Of a stretch of DNA of 64,000 bases, positions 25,943 through 35,772 are shown piece after piece. The stretch spans positions 319,923-383,922 of the forward strand of contig JAJDAN010000021.1 in assembly GCA_029261855.1 (NCBI GenBank). The letters are read 5' to 3'. The notes under the pieces were generated by a model. That model worked only from the letters and a program-made list of their open reading frames with translations, had not been told where the DNA came from and did no database searches. This DNA comes from Deltaproteobacteria bacterium (GTDB lineage Bacteria > Myxococcota_A > UBA9160 > UBA4427). The stretch's first letter is position 1. Each line of letters begins with the position of its first letter. The position numbers and the translations under genes are program-made.

Positions 25943-26654
25943 CGTCCGCGCCGGGCACCGGGTCCTCGACGCGGGCTGCGGAGAAGGCCGTCACTGCTTC
26001 GGTTGCCTCGAACGCGGCGCCGACGTGGTCGGGCTCGATCTCGACTTCGCGTCCCTGCGCGACGCCAGCAAGCGCCTGCGCGGCCGCGGCCGCGAACTCG
26101 ACCGGATCGGCGAGATGGTCCAGGGCAACACCTTCCACCTGCCCTTCGGCGACGCCAGCTTCGACCGGATCATCTGCTCGGAAGTCATGGAACACGTCCA
26201 CGACTACCGCGGTGCCGCGCGCGAGCTGGCGCGAGTCACGAAGCCGGGGGGCCGGGTCGCGATCACCATCCCGACCGCCACCAGCGAGAACCTGTATCTC
26301 CGTCTCGGGGACGACTACTTCGAGAGTCCGGGCGGCCACATCCGGATCTTCCGCCCCCGTGAGCTCGCCCTCGGCCTCGCCGCCGCGGGTCTGTCCACCA
26401 GGGGAGTCGGTTTCGCACACGGCTTCCACACACCCTACTGGGTCCTGCGTTCCGTGATGCACCTTCCCGACGCCGACGACAGCGCGATGGTGCGCGCCTA
26501 CCGAAGCTTCCTGATCCGCGCGACGGGATCGAAGCTGCTCGATCGGGTCGAGAAGCTGCTGAACTACGTCTGCCCGAAGAGCCTCATCCTGTACGCGCAC
26601 AAGCCGGCGGTCGCGACCAGCCAGCCGGAGCCGCGACAGGTCGCCGCGGCCTGA
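25911..26654 (+). CDS. Class I SAM-dependent methyltransferase (Methyltransf_11 type)
   Basis: A 247-residue enzyme with motif I VLDAGCGEGRHCFG, motif II acidic DVVGLDLD, motif III NTFHLPFGDASFDRIICSEV and the EVMEHVHDYRGAARELARVTKPGG block. No membrane segment. I start at GTG 25911, preceded by GAGG nine bases upstream, which overlaps the end of glycosyltransferase A by 32 bp; the frame is open further upstream but the sequence there reads as shadow. Its place between two paralogous glycosyltransferases suggests it methylates the sugar or lipid they build. Substrate unknown. Confidence 0.88.
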   Translation: MLLTVDLERLDVRAGHRVLDAGCGEGRHCFGCLERGADVVGLDLDFASLRDASKRLRGRGRELDRIGEMVQGNTFHLPFGDASFDRIICSEVMEHVHDYRGAARELARVTKPGGRVAITIPTATSENLYLRLGDDYFESPGGHIRIFRPRELALGLAAAGLSTRGVGFAHGFHTPYWVLRSVMHLPDADDSAMVRAYRSFLIRATGSKLLDRVEKLLNYVCPKSLILYAHKPAVATSQPEPRQVAAA

Positions 26655-26655
26655 C

Positions 26656-27996
26656 GTGCAGCCCGGGAGCGAGCCGCTCCGGATCGCCTTCGTCGCCTAC
26701 CGCGGGAACATGGAATGCGGCGGGCAGGGGATCTATCTCTGGCATCTCGCCCGGGAGCTCGCGGCCCTCGGACACCGCGTCGAGGTCTTCGTCGGGCCGC
26801 CCTACCCGGACCCCATGCCGTGGGCCAGCCAGGTCCACCGCGTCCCCAACCGCGAAATGTGGGCCAAGTGGTTCACCCGGGACTACGCCGGGATGCTCGG
26901 CGAGAAGAGCCGTACCGAGGTGCTGTCGCCCCTGAACTTCTACGAGCTCGCGGCGAGTCGCCTCGGCTTCCTGCCCGAGCCCTTCGCCTTCAGCTGTCGT
27001 GCCTTCGCGGCCATGACCCGCGAGATCCGGGGCGGTACCCGCTGGGACCTGGTTCACGACGTGCAGTGCCTGGGGTACGGCCTGCTCGGGCTCCAGGCGC
27101 TGGGGCTCCCGGTGGTGACGACCGTCCACCACCCACTGACCGTGGACCGCCGCGCCTCGTTCGTGCGCGACGCGACCCTGCGCGACGCGGTCGGGACGGC
27201 ACAGTTCTACCCGATCGGCATGCAGCGCTTCGTCGCGCGTCGCCTCGAGCGCGTGCTCACCTCGTCGGAAACCAGCGCGCGGCAGATCGTCGACGACTTC
27301 GGCGTCCGGGCCGAGCGCGTGGTCAACGTCTGGAACGGACTCGACACCGACTACTTCCGACCCGATGAGAACGTCACCCGCAGCGAAACCGAGCTGGTGT
27401 GCGTCGGCCGCGCCTCGGATCCGAACAAGGGGATCAAGACCCTCGTCCAGGCGCTCGCGCGGCTCCCAGATCCGGTGCGCCTGACACTCGTCGACAACGA
27501 CCACCCGGACAACGACATCTTCAAGTGGGCACGCGCCGAGGGAGTGGAGGCGCGACTGCACGTTGCGGGGCGCGTGCCCCGGGACGAGCTGCGTCGCCTC
27601 TACCAACGCGCCAGCGTGGTCGTCGTGCCGTCCCGCTTCGAGGGCTTCGGCCTGCCCGCCGCGGAAGCGATGTCCTGCGGCGCACCGGTGGTCGCCTGCC
27701 AGGCGGGCGCCCTACCCGAGGTCATGCGCGTCGGCGGCGGCGGCCTGCTCGTCCCCCGCGACGACCCGAAGGCCCTCGCCGACGGGATCCGCACCCTGCT
27801 CGACGACCCCGCACGCCGGACGCAGCTGGGTCGTTCGGCGCGAACACGGATCGAGCAGAATTTCTCCTGGCCACGGGTCGCACAGGCGACCGTGTCCGTC
27901 TACCGCGACGTGCTCGCCGAGCGGCGCGGACGACCCACCAGCACGATCACATCGGACAAGGTCGGCGCCAGACCCGCGACCCCGTCGAAGGCCTGA
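26656..27996 (+). CDS. GT4-family glycosyltransferase B (paralogue of A)
   Basis: A 446-residue GT-B enzyme. The start AYRGNMECGGQGIYLWHLAR mirrors glycosyltransferase A, as do VVTTVHHPLTVDRRASF, VWNGLDTDYFRP, CVGRASDPNKGI and SRFEGFGLPAAEAMSCG. GTG start at 26656 directly after the methyltransferase stop (1 bp gap). The last 97 bp overlap the end of the oppositely oriented methyltransferase gene at 27900. A and B look like an in-place duplication; they may add successive sugars of one chain. Acceptor and donor unknown. Confidence 0.9.
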   Translation: MQPGSEPLRIAFVAYRGNMECGGQGIYLWHLARELAALGHRVEVFVGPPYPDPMPWASQVHRVPNREMWAKWFTRDYAGMLGEKSRTEVLSPLNFYELAASRLGFLPEPFAFSCRAFAAMTREIRGGTRWDLVHDVQCLGYGLLGLQALGLPVVTTVHHPLTVDRRASFVRDATLRDAVGTAQFYPIGMQRFVARRLERVLTSSETSARQIVDDFGVRAERVVNVWNGLDTDYFRPDENVTRSETELVCVGRASDPNKGIKTLVQALARLPDPVRLTLVDNDHPDNDIFKWARAEGVEARLHVAGRVPRDELRRLYQRASVVVVPSRFEGFGLPAAEAMSCGAPVVACQAGALPEVMRVGGGGLLVPRDDPKALADGIRTLLDDPARRTQLGRSARTRIEQNFSWPRVAQATVSVYRDVLAERRGRPTSTITSDKVGARPATPSKA

Positions 27997-28733
27997 ATCG
28001 CGCCGCGCGCGATGCCCGCCGGAAGCCGGGCCATGGTCTTCGACCAACCCGGCATGCCCCATCCGAGGGAGATGCCTTCGACGCTCTCGACGACGAGATG
28101 CGCTTCGGCCTGCTCGCGCATCAGCGGCAATTCGTAGCGGGTGAAGTGATCGCTGGGAGCGTCGTAGCCCCGACGTTCGCGAACCGGCGGCAATCCGATC
28201 TCGAGCCGCAGGTCGTCCACGGCGCGCCCCACACGACAAGCGAGGGACTCGAAGTTGGCGATGGCCAGCACCACGCAGCCGTCCCGGGCGCACACGCGCG
28301 CCATCTCCGCGATGGCCTGCTCGGGCTGGTCGAAGTGGTCGATTGCACCCTTGCAGATCACGCCGTCGAAGCTGCCCGTCGCGAAGGGAAGCCGGTCCGC
28401 CCAGCCCTGCACCCAGTCGGGCTCGACCGCGCCCGCCTTGATCTTGTCCGCTGCAAAGAGACGGGCCATCTGCGTCATCCGACGCGAAGGCTCTGCACCA
28501 ACGACGATGGCTCCTCTCGCCGCGAGCGCGAGCGAGTCCTGACCGACGCCGCTCGCCACGTCGAGGATTCGCTTGCCCGGACCGGGTCGAGCCCGATCGA
28601 GGGTCACGTCGGTCATCTTCTGGAACAGGAATTCGCTGTCCGGCGTCATGCCCGTAGGGATGACGTCGCTCATGTCCCGGTCGAGATCCACGATTCGCAC
28701 GGCGCGCACCTTAGCATCTCCACGCGGCTGCAT
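27900..28733 (-). CDS. Class I SAM-dependent methyltransferase, convergent with glycosyltransferase B
   Basis: A 277-residue methyltransferase: KRILDVASGVGQDSLALAAR (motif I), GAIVVGAEPS, LPFATGSFDGVICKGAIDHF and ARDGCVVLAIANFESLA. I use the ATG at 28733 because GGGGAG lies five bases upstream; an ATG at 28673 (MSDVIPTGMTPDSEF) is an alternative. The C-terminal region includes EGISLGWGMPGWSKT. Its 3' end overlaps glycosyltransferase B by 97 bp in antisense, so mutual interference is likely. Its upstream side faces the coiled-coil membrane protein gene. Substrate unknown; probably tied to the same surface molecule. Confidence 0.85.
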   Translation of the reverse strand: MQPRGDAKVRAVRIVDLDRDMSDVIPTGMTPDSEFLFQKMTDVTLDRARPGPGKRILDVASGVGQDSLALAARGAIVVGAEPSRRMTQMARLFAADKIKAGAVEPDWVQGWADRLPFATGSFDGVICKGAIDHFDQPEQAIAEMARVCARDGCVVLAIANFESLACRVGRAVDDLRLEIGLPPVRERRGYDAPSDHFTRYELPLMREQAEAHLVVESVEGISLGWGMPGWSKTMARLPAGIARGAIQAFDGVAGLAPTLSDVIVLVGRPRRSASTSR

Positions 28734-28807
28734 CGGCTCTCCCCGGTCCCCACGTCGCCCTCCGGAGCGTTCGGCCGAGCTGCGGTGCGGTATCCTGGCT
28801 GCCGCCC

Positions 28808-30136
28808 ATGCCTGCCCAGGACGCCCATCCTCCGGCCGAGTCCGACGCGCCCGATCCGCGCGACGAAAGCCCGGCGACGCCCTCTCGCGGAAGCTCGTTG
28901 CCCGGCCCAGGCGACCTGCGCAGCTTCGGTCAGAACACCCTCGACCGGCTGTACGCGTTCCGCGTCATCTACGTTGCGATCTTCGTCTTCATCCTGCTGT
29001 ACGTCTTCAGCGTCCGCGGGGCCGAACAGCTCCTGCAGAACCACTTCAGCGAAGTCGTCCGCGACGCCGTGCGAATCACGCGACTGAACGTGCCGGTCAA
29101 GACGCAGATCCAGACCCGCATCGAGAAACGCGTGCAGGCTTCGCGCTGGGTCCGCTGGGGCGGCGTCCAGGCCACGGTCATCGTGCTGGCGAGCGATGGC
29201 GCGACCTGGATCTATGTCGGCGGACGCACCGTGCAGCCGCCAGGCTCGCTCGATCCCCGCGAGATCGCACGCGAGGCCGAGCGCCTGCTGCCCGCCCAGG
29301 AAGAGGTGATCGTATCCGTCCCCCACAACGCGCTGCTGGCCAACGCGATCCTCGTCTTCTACGCGTCGCTGTTGCTCGTTGCCCTCTTCTTCTACAACCG
29401 GGCCGTGAGCCGGGGCGAAACGCGCCGCCTCCACGAGGTGGTCGCCGCGCGCGACCTGAGCGCGCTTCGCGCCCAGGGCATCGAGCAGGAGCTCGAGGCG
29501 GTCCGGCGGAAGATGCTGGAGGTAGACCCCGCCGAGCGGGAACAGAGCGACGAGATCCGCTCCCTGCAGCAGGAACGCCAGAGCCTGCAGGCGAAGATCA
29601 CCGCCCTCGCGCAACGAGAAGAAGAGCTGCGGCTCAAAGCCGCGCGCGCCACCGAGCTGGACCAGGAACGACAGGCGCTCGAAGACCTGCTCGAAGAGGC
29701 CGGCGGCGACCTGGCCGCGCGCGACGACGAGATCCGAAATCTCGAGCGCACCCTCAAACGAGGCGGCTCGCGCACCGCCACGCCGACCGGTCGCAGTCGT
29801 GAGGCCGATGTGCTCGCGCGGCGCTTCGACACGCTCTACAAGACCCTCGAGATCGATGCGCGCGCAGTCGCCGACCTGATCGCGCTGCGCGACGAGACGA
29901 TGAAGCTGAAGGCCGAAGAGAGCCTCAAGAGGCTCTCCGACGAGACGGAGAACGTCGCCGTGCGACGGAAGGTGGGCGGCCTGCCACCCCGGCTCGCGAT
30001 CTTCGAGCTCGGCTTCGCCGGCAAGGGACGCATCTACTACGCGAAGGGGGACAAGCGCCGCTTCCGCGTCCTGGCCGTCGGCGCCAAGAACAGCCAGAAG
30101 ACCGACCTCGAGTACCTCCGCAGGCTGTCGCTCTAG
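28808..30136 (+). CDS. Membrane protein with periplasmic loop, coiled coil and RelE-like C-terminal region
   Basis: A 442-residue protein I cannot place in a named family. Order: a Pro/Asp-rich disordered N-terminus (~45 residues), a membrane helix (VIYVAIFVFILLYVFSV), a probable periplasmic region to ~residue 175, a second helix (ALLANAILVFYASLLLVALF), then a long coiled coil (~residues 210-320; EERQSLQAKITALAQREEEL-like heptads with many Glu/Gln/Arg), a linker, and a final ~50 residues (AIFELGFAGKGRIYYAKGDK, FRVLAVGAKNSQKTDLEYL) whose pattern resembles RelE/HigB-type toxins (basic strand, K-N-S-Q-K-T-D). No antitoxin gene is adjacent. A sensor-like transmembrane layout with a possible RNA-binding or ribosome-binding tail is my inference. 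Confidence 0.65.
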   Translation: MPAQDAHPPAESDAPDPRDESPATPSRGSSLPGPGDLRSFGQNTLDRLYAFRVIYVAIFVFILLYVFSVRGAEQLLQNHFSEVVRDAVRITRLNVPVKTQIQTRIEKRVQASRWVRWGGVQATVIVLASDGATWIYVGGRTVQPPGSLDPREIAREAERLLPAQEEVIVSVPHNALLANAILVFYASLLLVALFFYNRAVSRGETRRLHEVVAARDLSALRAQGIEQELEAVRRKMLEVDPAEREQSDEIRSLQQERQSLQAKITALAQREEELRLKAARATELDQERQALEDLLEEAGGDLAARDDEIRNLERTLKRGGSRTATPTGRSREADVLARRFDTLYKTLEIDARAVADLIALRDETMKLKAEESLKRLSDETENVAVRRKVGGLPPRLAIFELGFAGKGRIYYAKGDKRRFRVLAVGAKNSQKTDLEYLRRLSL

Positions 30137-30147
30137 CCTACTGAGAC

Positions 30148-30525
30148 CTACGAGGCGCGGGCGGCAAGCAGCTTTCGCAACGTGTCCTTGAGTTCTGCAT
30201 CCTCCCAGGGCTTTGGGAGCACCGCGTCGATGGTCGCCGCGTCCTTGTCTCCCGGCGAGACCGCCTGGGCCCAACCCGTGATCAACAGGCGTGCGGTGTT
30301 CGGCTGCAGCCGCGCGACGCGGGCCAGCAGCTCGACGCCCGTCATCCCCGGCATCTTGTGATCGCTGAGCACCGCGTCGAAGTCTTCGACCTCGAGCTTC
30401 GCGAGCGCCTCGCGAGGGGTCTGCGCGGTCACCAGCTCGTAGCCCTCGCGCCGGAGACTGCGGCGCAGAGCGCCCAGGATCCGCTCCTCGTCGTCGACCA
30501 GGAGCACGCGAGCGACGCGCGTCAC
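30148..30525 (-). CDS. Single-domain response regulator (receiver only)
   Basis: A 125-residue CheY-like receiver with no output domain. Acidic pair VDDEER, phosphoacceptor Asp in DAVLSDHKMPGMTG, switch Thr in LLITGWAQ and the Lys in AVLPKPWED. The GTG at 30525 lies four bases past the stop of the histidine kinase, so it is translated from the same message and is the likely phosphoacceptor of that kinase. Upstream in-frame codons read as an Arg-rich shadow. Confidence 0.88.
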   Translation of the reverse strand: MTRVARVLLVDDEERILGALRRSLRREGYELVTAQTPREALAKLEVEDFDAVLSDHKMPGMTGVELLARVARLQPNTARLLITGWAQAVSPGDKDAATIDAVLPKPWEDAELKDTLRKLLAARAS

Positions 30526-30529
30526 GCGA

Positions 30530-32176
30530 TCAACCGCCCGCCGGGCCGTCGACCGGTAGCCACACGGTGAAGGTCGTACCGTCTCCCACCCGACTCGAGA
30601 CGTCGATGCGGCCCTCATGCCGACGGACGATGCTGTAGGACGTCGAGAGCCCGAGGCCCATGCCAGCGCCCACTTCCTTCGTCGTGAAGAAGGGATCGAA
30701 GATCCGCGTCTGGTCCGTCGGCTCGATGCCGGCGCCGGTGTCGCGAATGGAGATGGCGACGCCGTCGTCCTTCGGCTCCGTGCAGATCTCGATGGTCCCG
30801 GTGCCCCCCGCGCCCCCGAGCTTCTGCTCGATGGCCTGGTAGGCGTTCACCAACAGGTTCATGAAGACCTGCTTGAGCTGACCGGCGAAGCAGCGAACCG
30901 GCGGCAGCTCTCCGTAGTTCTTCTCGAGCACAACCGAGTGCTTCATCATCGTCCATGCGATGCTCGCGGTGGAATCGAGACAGTCGTTCAGGTCCGCCGG
31001 CGCGAGATCGTCGCTCCCGTGATGCGAGAAGTCGCGCAGGTCCTTCACGATGTGTCGGATGCGCTCGGCGCCGTCCTGGGATTCCCGTACCGCCTTCGCG
31101 AAGTCGGTCTGCACGTAGTCGAGATCGAGCTCTCGGACGAGGGCCGTCAGGGCGTCCGACGCCTGCCGGATCCCCTCGATGCCCGCTCCCACAGGCGCGG
31201 CGGGCCCTGCCCCTTCCAGGTCCTGGACCGCCTTCTGCAGATCGTCGACACGCTCCCAGGCCTGCCGCAGGTCACCCAGGTACTCGGCCATCTGGAAGAG
31301 GTTGGCGTGGATGAATCCCATCGGGTTGTTGATCTCATGTGCGATGCCGGCGGCGAGCTGACCGATCGAAGCCATCTTCTCCGTCTGCAGGACCTGTCGT
31401 TGCAGCTGGTGGATCTCGGAGAGATCCTGGAAGATGGCCACCGCGCCACCCGCCGCGGCCAGCGGCGAACACGAAAGACCGATCGGGATCACGATGCCGT
31501 CGGAGCGACGCACCTCGGTTTCCGCACCCTTGAAACGCGCGCCTTCGGACAGGGTTCGGCCGATGGGGGATCCGTCCCGGGGCTCGCCCACGAACCAGTC
31601 CCACAACACTCTTCCGACCAGCCTCCCCCGCTCGACGCCGAGGATCTCTTCGGCGGTGGTATTCGCGGTCTCGATCCGCCCTTCCGCGTCCACGACGACG
31701 AGGGCGCTATTGAGATTCTGGACGATGTCGTCGTTGTAGCGCTGCAGGTCGCGGATGCGGCGTTCGGCTACGCTCTGGGCGGCCTGCTGTCGCCAGCGAC
31801 GCACCTGTTCCAGCACGACGACCGGCAGCACCTCGGCGTAGTCCGGCCCAACGCGTACGCAGTCGGCGGCGCCGCTGCGGAACGCTTCGAGGGCCGCGCC
31901 CTCGCCGGCATCGTCGGTCACGAACACGAGCGGAGGACCCGCATTCGCGAGCGCCTCGAGCACCGGGCCGGACGCCTGCGGGCTGGCGCGATCGAGCAGC
32001 ACGGCGTCGACCTGCCCACTGGCTGTCGCAGCGAGACACGCCGCAGCATCGCGGACGATCTCGATCTCGACATCCCCGCCCAGCTGGGTCAGTGCGTCCA
32101 GCGTATCGCGGCAGGAATCGGGACCCTCAGCTCGGGTCAGCACGACGATGCGCACGAGCGAAGGCGCCTTTTCCAA
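30530..32176 (-). CDS. PAS histidine kinase with N-terminal receiver-like domain
   Basis: A 548-residue cytosolic kinase. Residues ~1-130 resemble a receiver (VRIVVLTRAEGPDS, AVLLDRASP) in which the acidic pair at the start is absent, so it may be a pseudo-receiver. A PAS domain follows (ALVVVDAEGRIETANTTAEE). HisKA shows the phosphoacceptor His in AAGIAHEINNPMGFIHANL; the ATPase domain has NLLVNAYQAIEQ, DTGAGIEP and the G2 box GAGMGLGLSTSYSIV. No membrane segment, so the input is intracellular. The TTG start at 32176 has GGAGAGAG five bases upstream. It is followed at once by the single receiver gene. Confidence 0.88.
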   Translation of the reverse strand: MEKAPSLVRIVVLTRAEGPDSCRDTLDALTQLGGDVEIEIVRDAAACLAATASGQVDAVLLDRASPQASGPVLEALANAGPPLVFVTDDAGEGAALEAFRSGAADCVRVGPDYAEVLPVVVLEQVRRWRQQAAQSVAERRIRDLQRYNDDIVQNLNSALVVVDAEGRIETANTTAEEILGVERGRLVGRVLWDWFVGEPRDGSPIGRTLSEGARFKGAETEVRRSDGIVIPIGLSCSPLAAAGGAVAIFQDLSEIHQLQRQVLQTEKMASIGQLAAGIAHEINNPMGFIHANLFQMAEYLGDLRQAWERVDDLQKAVQDLEGAGPAAPVGAGIEGIRQASDALTALVRELDLDYVQTDFAKAVRESQDGAERIRHIVKDLRDFSHHGSDDLAPADLNDCLDSTASIAWTMMKHSVVLEKNYGELPPVRCFAGQLKQVFMNLLVNAYQAIEQKLGGAGGTGTIEICTEPKDDGVAISIRDTGAGIEPTDQTRIFDPFFTTKEVGAGMGLGLSTSYSIVRRHEGRIDVSSRVGDGTTFTVWLPVDGPAGG

Positions 32177-32254
32177 GCGCGCTCTCTCCAAGCAGATCCT
32201 CACGGCCCTGCACGGCCTACACGAAGACTCACATGTGGGGGGATTCACGCGAGG

Positions 32255-33727
32255 CTAGCGGATCGATCCCCGTGCGGAAACCCCGGGTACCCGCGAAGCG
32301 ACGGGCTCCTGCTTGCCAATGCCGTGCTTGACGAGTTTGCGATAGAAGGTGCTGCGACCGATCCGCAGGCGACGTGCAGCCGCGGTCGCGTCGCCGTCCG
32401 CCTCTCTCAGCGCACGCACCAGCGCGCTGCGTTCGTAGGCATCGAGCGACAAGGGAAGGCGGTCCGGACCGTCATTGGACGGCGATGAGCCGAGCGCCGC
32501 CGCGGACGGCTGAATGTCCGCTCCGCGCAGTTGCGGTCCGGCCGACAACGCGATCGCCGACTCGATGACGTTCTCGAGTTCGCGAACGTTCCCGGGCCAA
32601 TCGCGATTCGCGAGTGCGTCCAGGAACTCGTCCTCGACACTGACCACGGGGGAGTCGGAAGCGTGCTTCGCCAGGAAGTGCTGCACGAGCAAGGGGATGT
32701 CCGAGAGACGCTCGCGGAGGGGAGGCATCTCGAGGCGGACCACGTCGAGTCGATAGTAGAGATCCGCGCGAAAGCTGCCTTCGGCGACCATCGCCTGCAG
32801 ATCGCGGTGGGTGGCCGAGACTACCCGGATATCCACGGGAATCGCCTGGCTCGCGCCCAGCGGACGGACCTCACGCTGCTGCAGGGCCCGCAGCAGCTTG
32901 GCCTGCACGGCCGGCGGCAACTCGCCGACCTCGTCGAGGAACAGGGTCCCGCCATCGGCACGGCGAAAGAGCCCCTCGGCACCGACCGCGTCGGTGAAGG
33001 CGCCCTTCTCATGACCGAAGAGTTCGCTCTCGATGATCGACTCCGGCAGCGCGCCGCAGTCCACCGGCACGAAGGCACCCTGCCCTCGCGGGCTCGTCGC
33101 GTGCAGCAGTCGCGCCGCCAGCTCCTTGCCCGTCCCACTGTCGCCCAGGATGACGACGGAGCTCTCGTTGTGACGCAAGCTGCGGATGCGACGCTCGACG
33201 TCGCGCATGGCCGGGGACGACCCCACGAGACCGGAACGCAGGTCTCGCCCGCGCAGCTCTTCTTCCAGCTCTCGATTGCGGCGCAGCAGCCGGCGACGGT
33301 CCACGGCCTTGCGAACCGTGCTGCGAACCCGCAGGACGTCATCGAAGGGCTTCTCGAGGTAGTCGAAGGCGCCGCGTCGCATGCAACCCACTGCGCTCTG
33401 CACGCTCGCCTGACCCGTCATCACGACGACCTCGACCTCTGGCCGGTCACGCTTCAGCCGGTCGAGCACGTCCAGCCCATTGACCGCGCCCATGAACAGA
33501 TCGAGCAGCACGACATCGAGGGTCGCGTCGTCGAGCAGCGCGTCGAGATCGCCCGGGTCGCTCGCGAGGATCACCTGCTGGCCGTCGGCTTCGAGGATCC
33601 GGCGCATGGACCGCAGCAGCAGCGGCTCGTCGTCCACCACGAGGACCCGACCCACGCCCTTCGCCCGGGACCGCAGCCTTCCGCTGTCCTTCGAGGGGAC
33701 TGACGAATGCGGCATGGAATGACCCAT
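32255..33727 (-). CDS. NtrC-family sigma-54-type response regulator with GAFTDA loop
   Basis: A 490-residue protein: receiver (VVDDEPLLLRSM, phosphoacceptor in VVLLDLFMGAVNG), a short linker, an AAA+ domain (Walker A GDSGTGKELAARLLH; Walker B GGTLFLDEVGELP; arginine-finger region ADLYYRLDVVRLEMPPLRER) and a Fis-type HTH (ATAAARRLRIGRSTFYRKLV). The sigma-54-contacting loop reads GAFTDA rather than GAFTGA. It is probably the output of the kinase encoded 78 bp away on the same strand. Runs divergently from a second NtrC-type gene. Confidence 0.92.
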   Translation of the reverse strand: MGHSMPHSSVPSKDSGRLRSRAKGVGRVLVVDDEPLLLRSMRRILEADGQQVILASDPGDLDALLDDATLDVVLLDLFMGAVNGLDVLDRLKRDRPEVEVVVMTGQASVQSAVGCMRRGAFDYLEKPFDDVLRVRSTVRKAVDRRRLLRRNRELEEELRGRDLRSGLVGSSPAMRDVERRIRSLRHNESSVVILGDSGTGKELAARLLHATSPRGQGAFVPVDCGALPESIIESELFGHEKGAFTDAVGAEGLFRRADGGTLFLDEVGELPPAVQAKLLRALQQREVRPLGASQAIPVDIRVVSATHRDLQAMVAEGSFRADLYYRLDVVRLEMPPLRERLSDIPLLVQHFLAKHASDSPVVSVEDEFLDALANRDWPGNVRELENVIESAIALSAGPQLRGADIQPSAAALGSSPSNDGPDRLPLSLDAYERSALVRALREADGDATAAARRLRIGRSTFYRKLVKHGIGKQEPVASRVPGVSARGSIR

Positions 33728-33797
33728 GCCCTACTCATCGGTCCCGGAATCGGGACGCTTGAGCACCCCACCGGCAAGCAGCCGGCAGGAAGAAGGC

Positions 33798-33826
33798 TTG
33801 AAGGGCGGCAGAGCCGCCTATACACT
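33798..33826 (+). promoter_or_regulatory. Probable sigma-70 promoter for the + strand NtrC gene, with operator-like repeat
   Basis: TTGAAG (33798-33803), 17-base spacer, TACACT (33821-33826), about 44 bp before the start at 33870. The spacer contains a perfect inverted repeat GGCGGC-aga-GCCGCC (33804-33818), a possible operator. A second hairpin, GTCCCG-gaat-CGGGAC, lies ~50 bp upstream in the 142-bp divergent gap. Confidence 0.5.
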
Positions 33827-33869
33827 CGCGCCACCCCCCTCCGCGTAGCCGGAGGAACCCCGTCTCTCG

Positions 33870-35279
<1,410 letters not shown>

Positions 35280-35772
35280 CCGTCCCGCCAGGACGGCGGG
35301 GGCCGCAGCGCCCCCACCTGTTTCGTCCTCCACCTGCAAGTCGGCCATCCCCGTAGGCACGCTCGCGGTCCGTGACACACGGACCGCGAGCGTGACCGGC
35401 CAACTCACCCGCAACGGGCCGGCAAGCCACCGGCGGGAAGCGACGAGGGAGTGCCTTTCCCCGTCACCCCAGCGTCGGAATCCGGACGCTCCTGCGTGTG
35501 GAATGCCGCCCTGCAGCCCTGGGCGGCAGCGGAAGTCCGCAGCGATCTGCGCACTCGCCTCCCGCGGTACCAGTCCGAAAACTTTAGAAGAAACTGGGAC
35601 TTGGGGCAGAACCGGCCCGAAGCGCAGGGCTCCCGAGTCCCTGAATCGGGACCGAAGTCGATTCCAGTGCCAGCGTTGGCATCCACCGTGCACTTCCCCG
35701 GATCCATCACACACCAGGTCAGCAGAGGGGCTGGCCCGGGACCTAGATGCGATTCAGAGGAGATGCGCCGGA
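35280..35772. other. 493-bp leader region between the NtrC-type gene and sigma-28 with clustered hairpins
   Basis: No gene seen. The first 120 bp hold three hairpins: CCCGCC/GGCGGG (35284-35300), GGGGGC/GCCCCC (35298-35315, followed by CTGTTT) and the 17-bp stem described separately. The rest contains a less GC-rich patch near 35576-35600 (TCCGAAAACTTTAGAAGAAAC) that could hold the sigma-28 gene promoter, but I see no convincing boxes, including no GG-N10-GC sigma-54 site. Confidence 0.5.
35358..35394 (+). terminator. 17-bp perfect hairpin in the leader of the sigma-28 gene
   Basis: Left arm 35358-35374, loop ACA, right arm 35378-35394; all 17 pairs match (CACGCTCGCGGTCCGTG and its complement). 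There is no T tract, so simple intrinsic termination is doubtful; it could be a processing, attenuation or protein-binding site. 378 bp upstream of the sigma-factor start. Confidence 0.7.

Noticed and set aside
35560-35772. Sigma-54 (-24/-12) promoter upstream of the sigma-28 gene
   Set aside because: Candidates (for example near 35598 and 35731) do not have the GG-N10-GC spacing.
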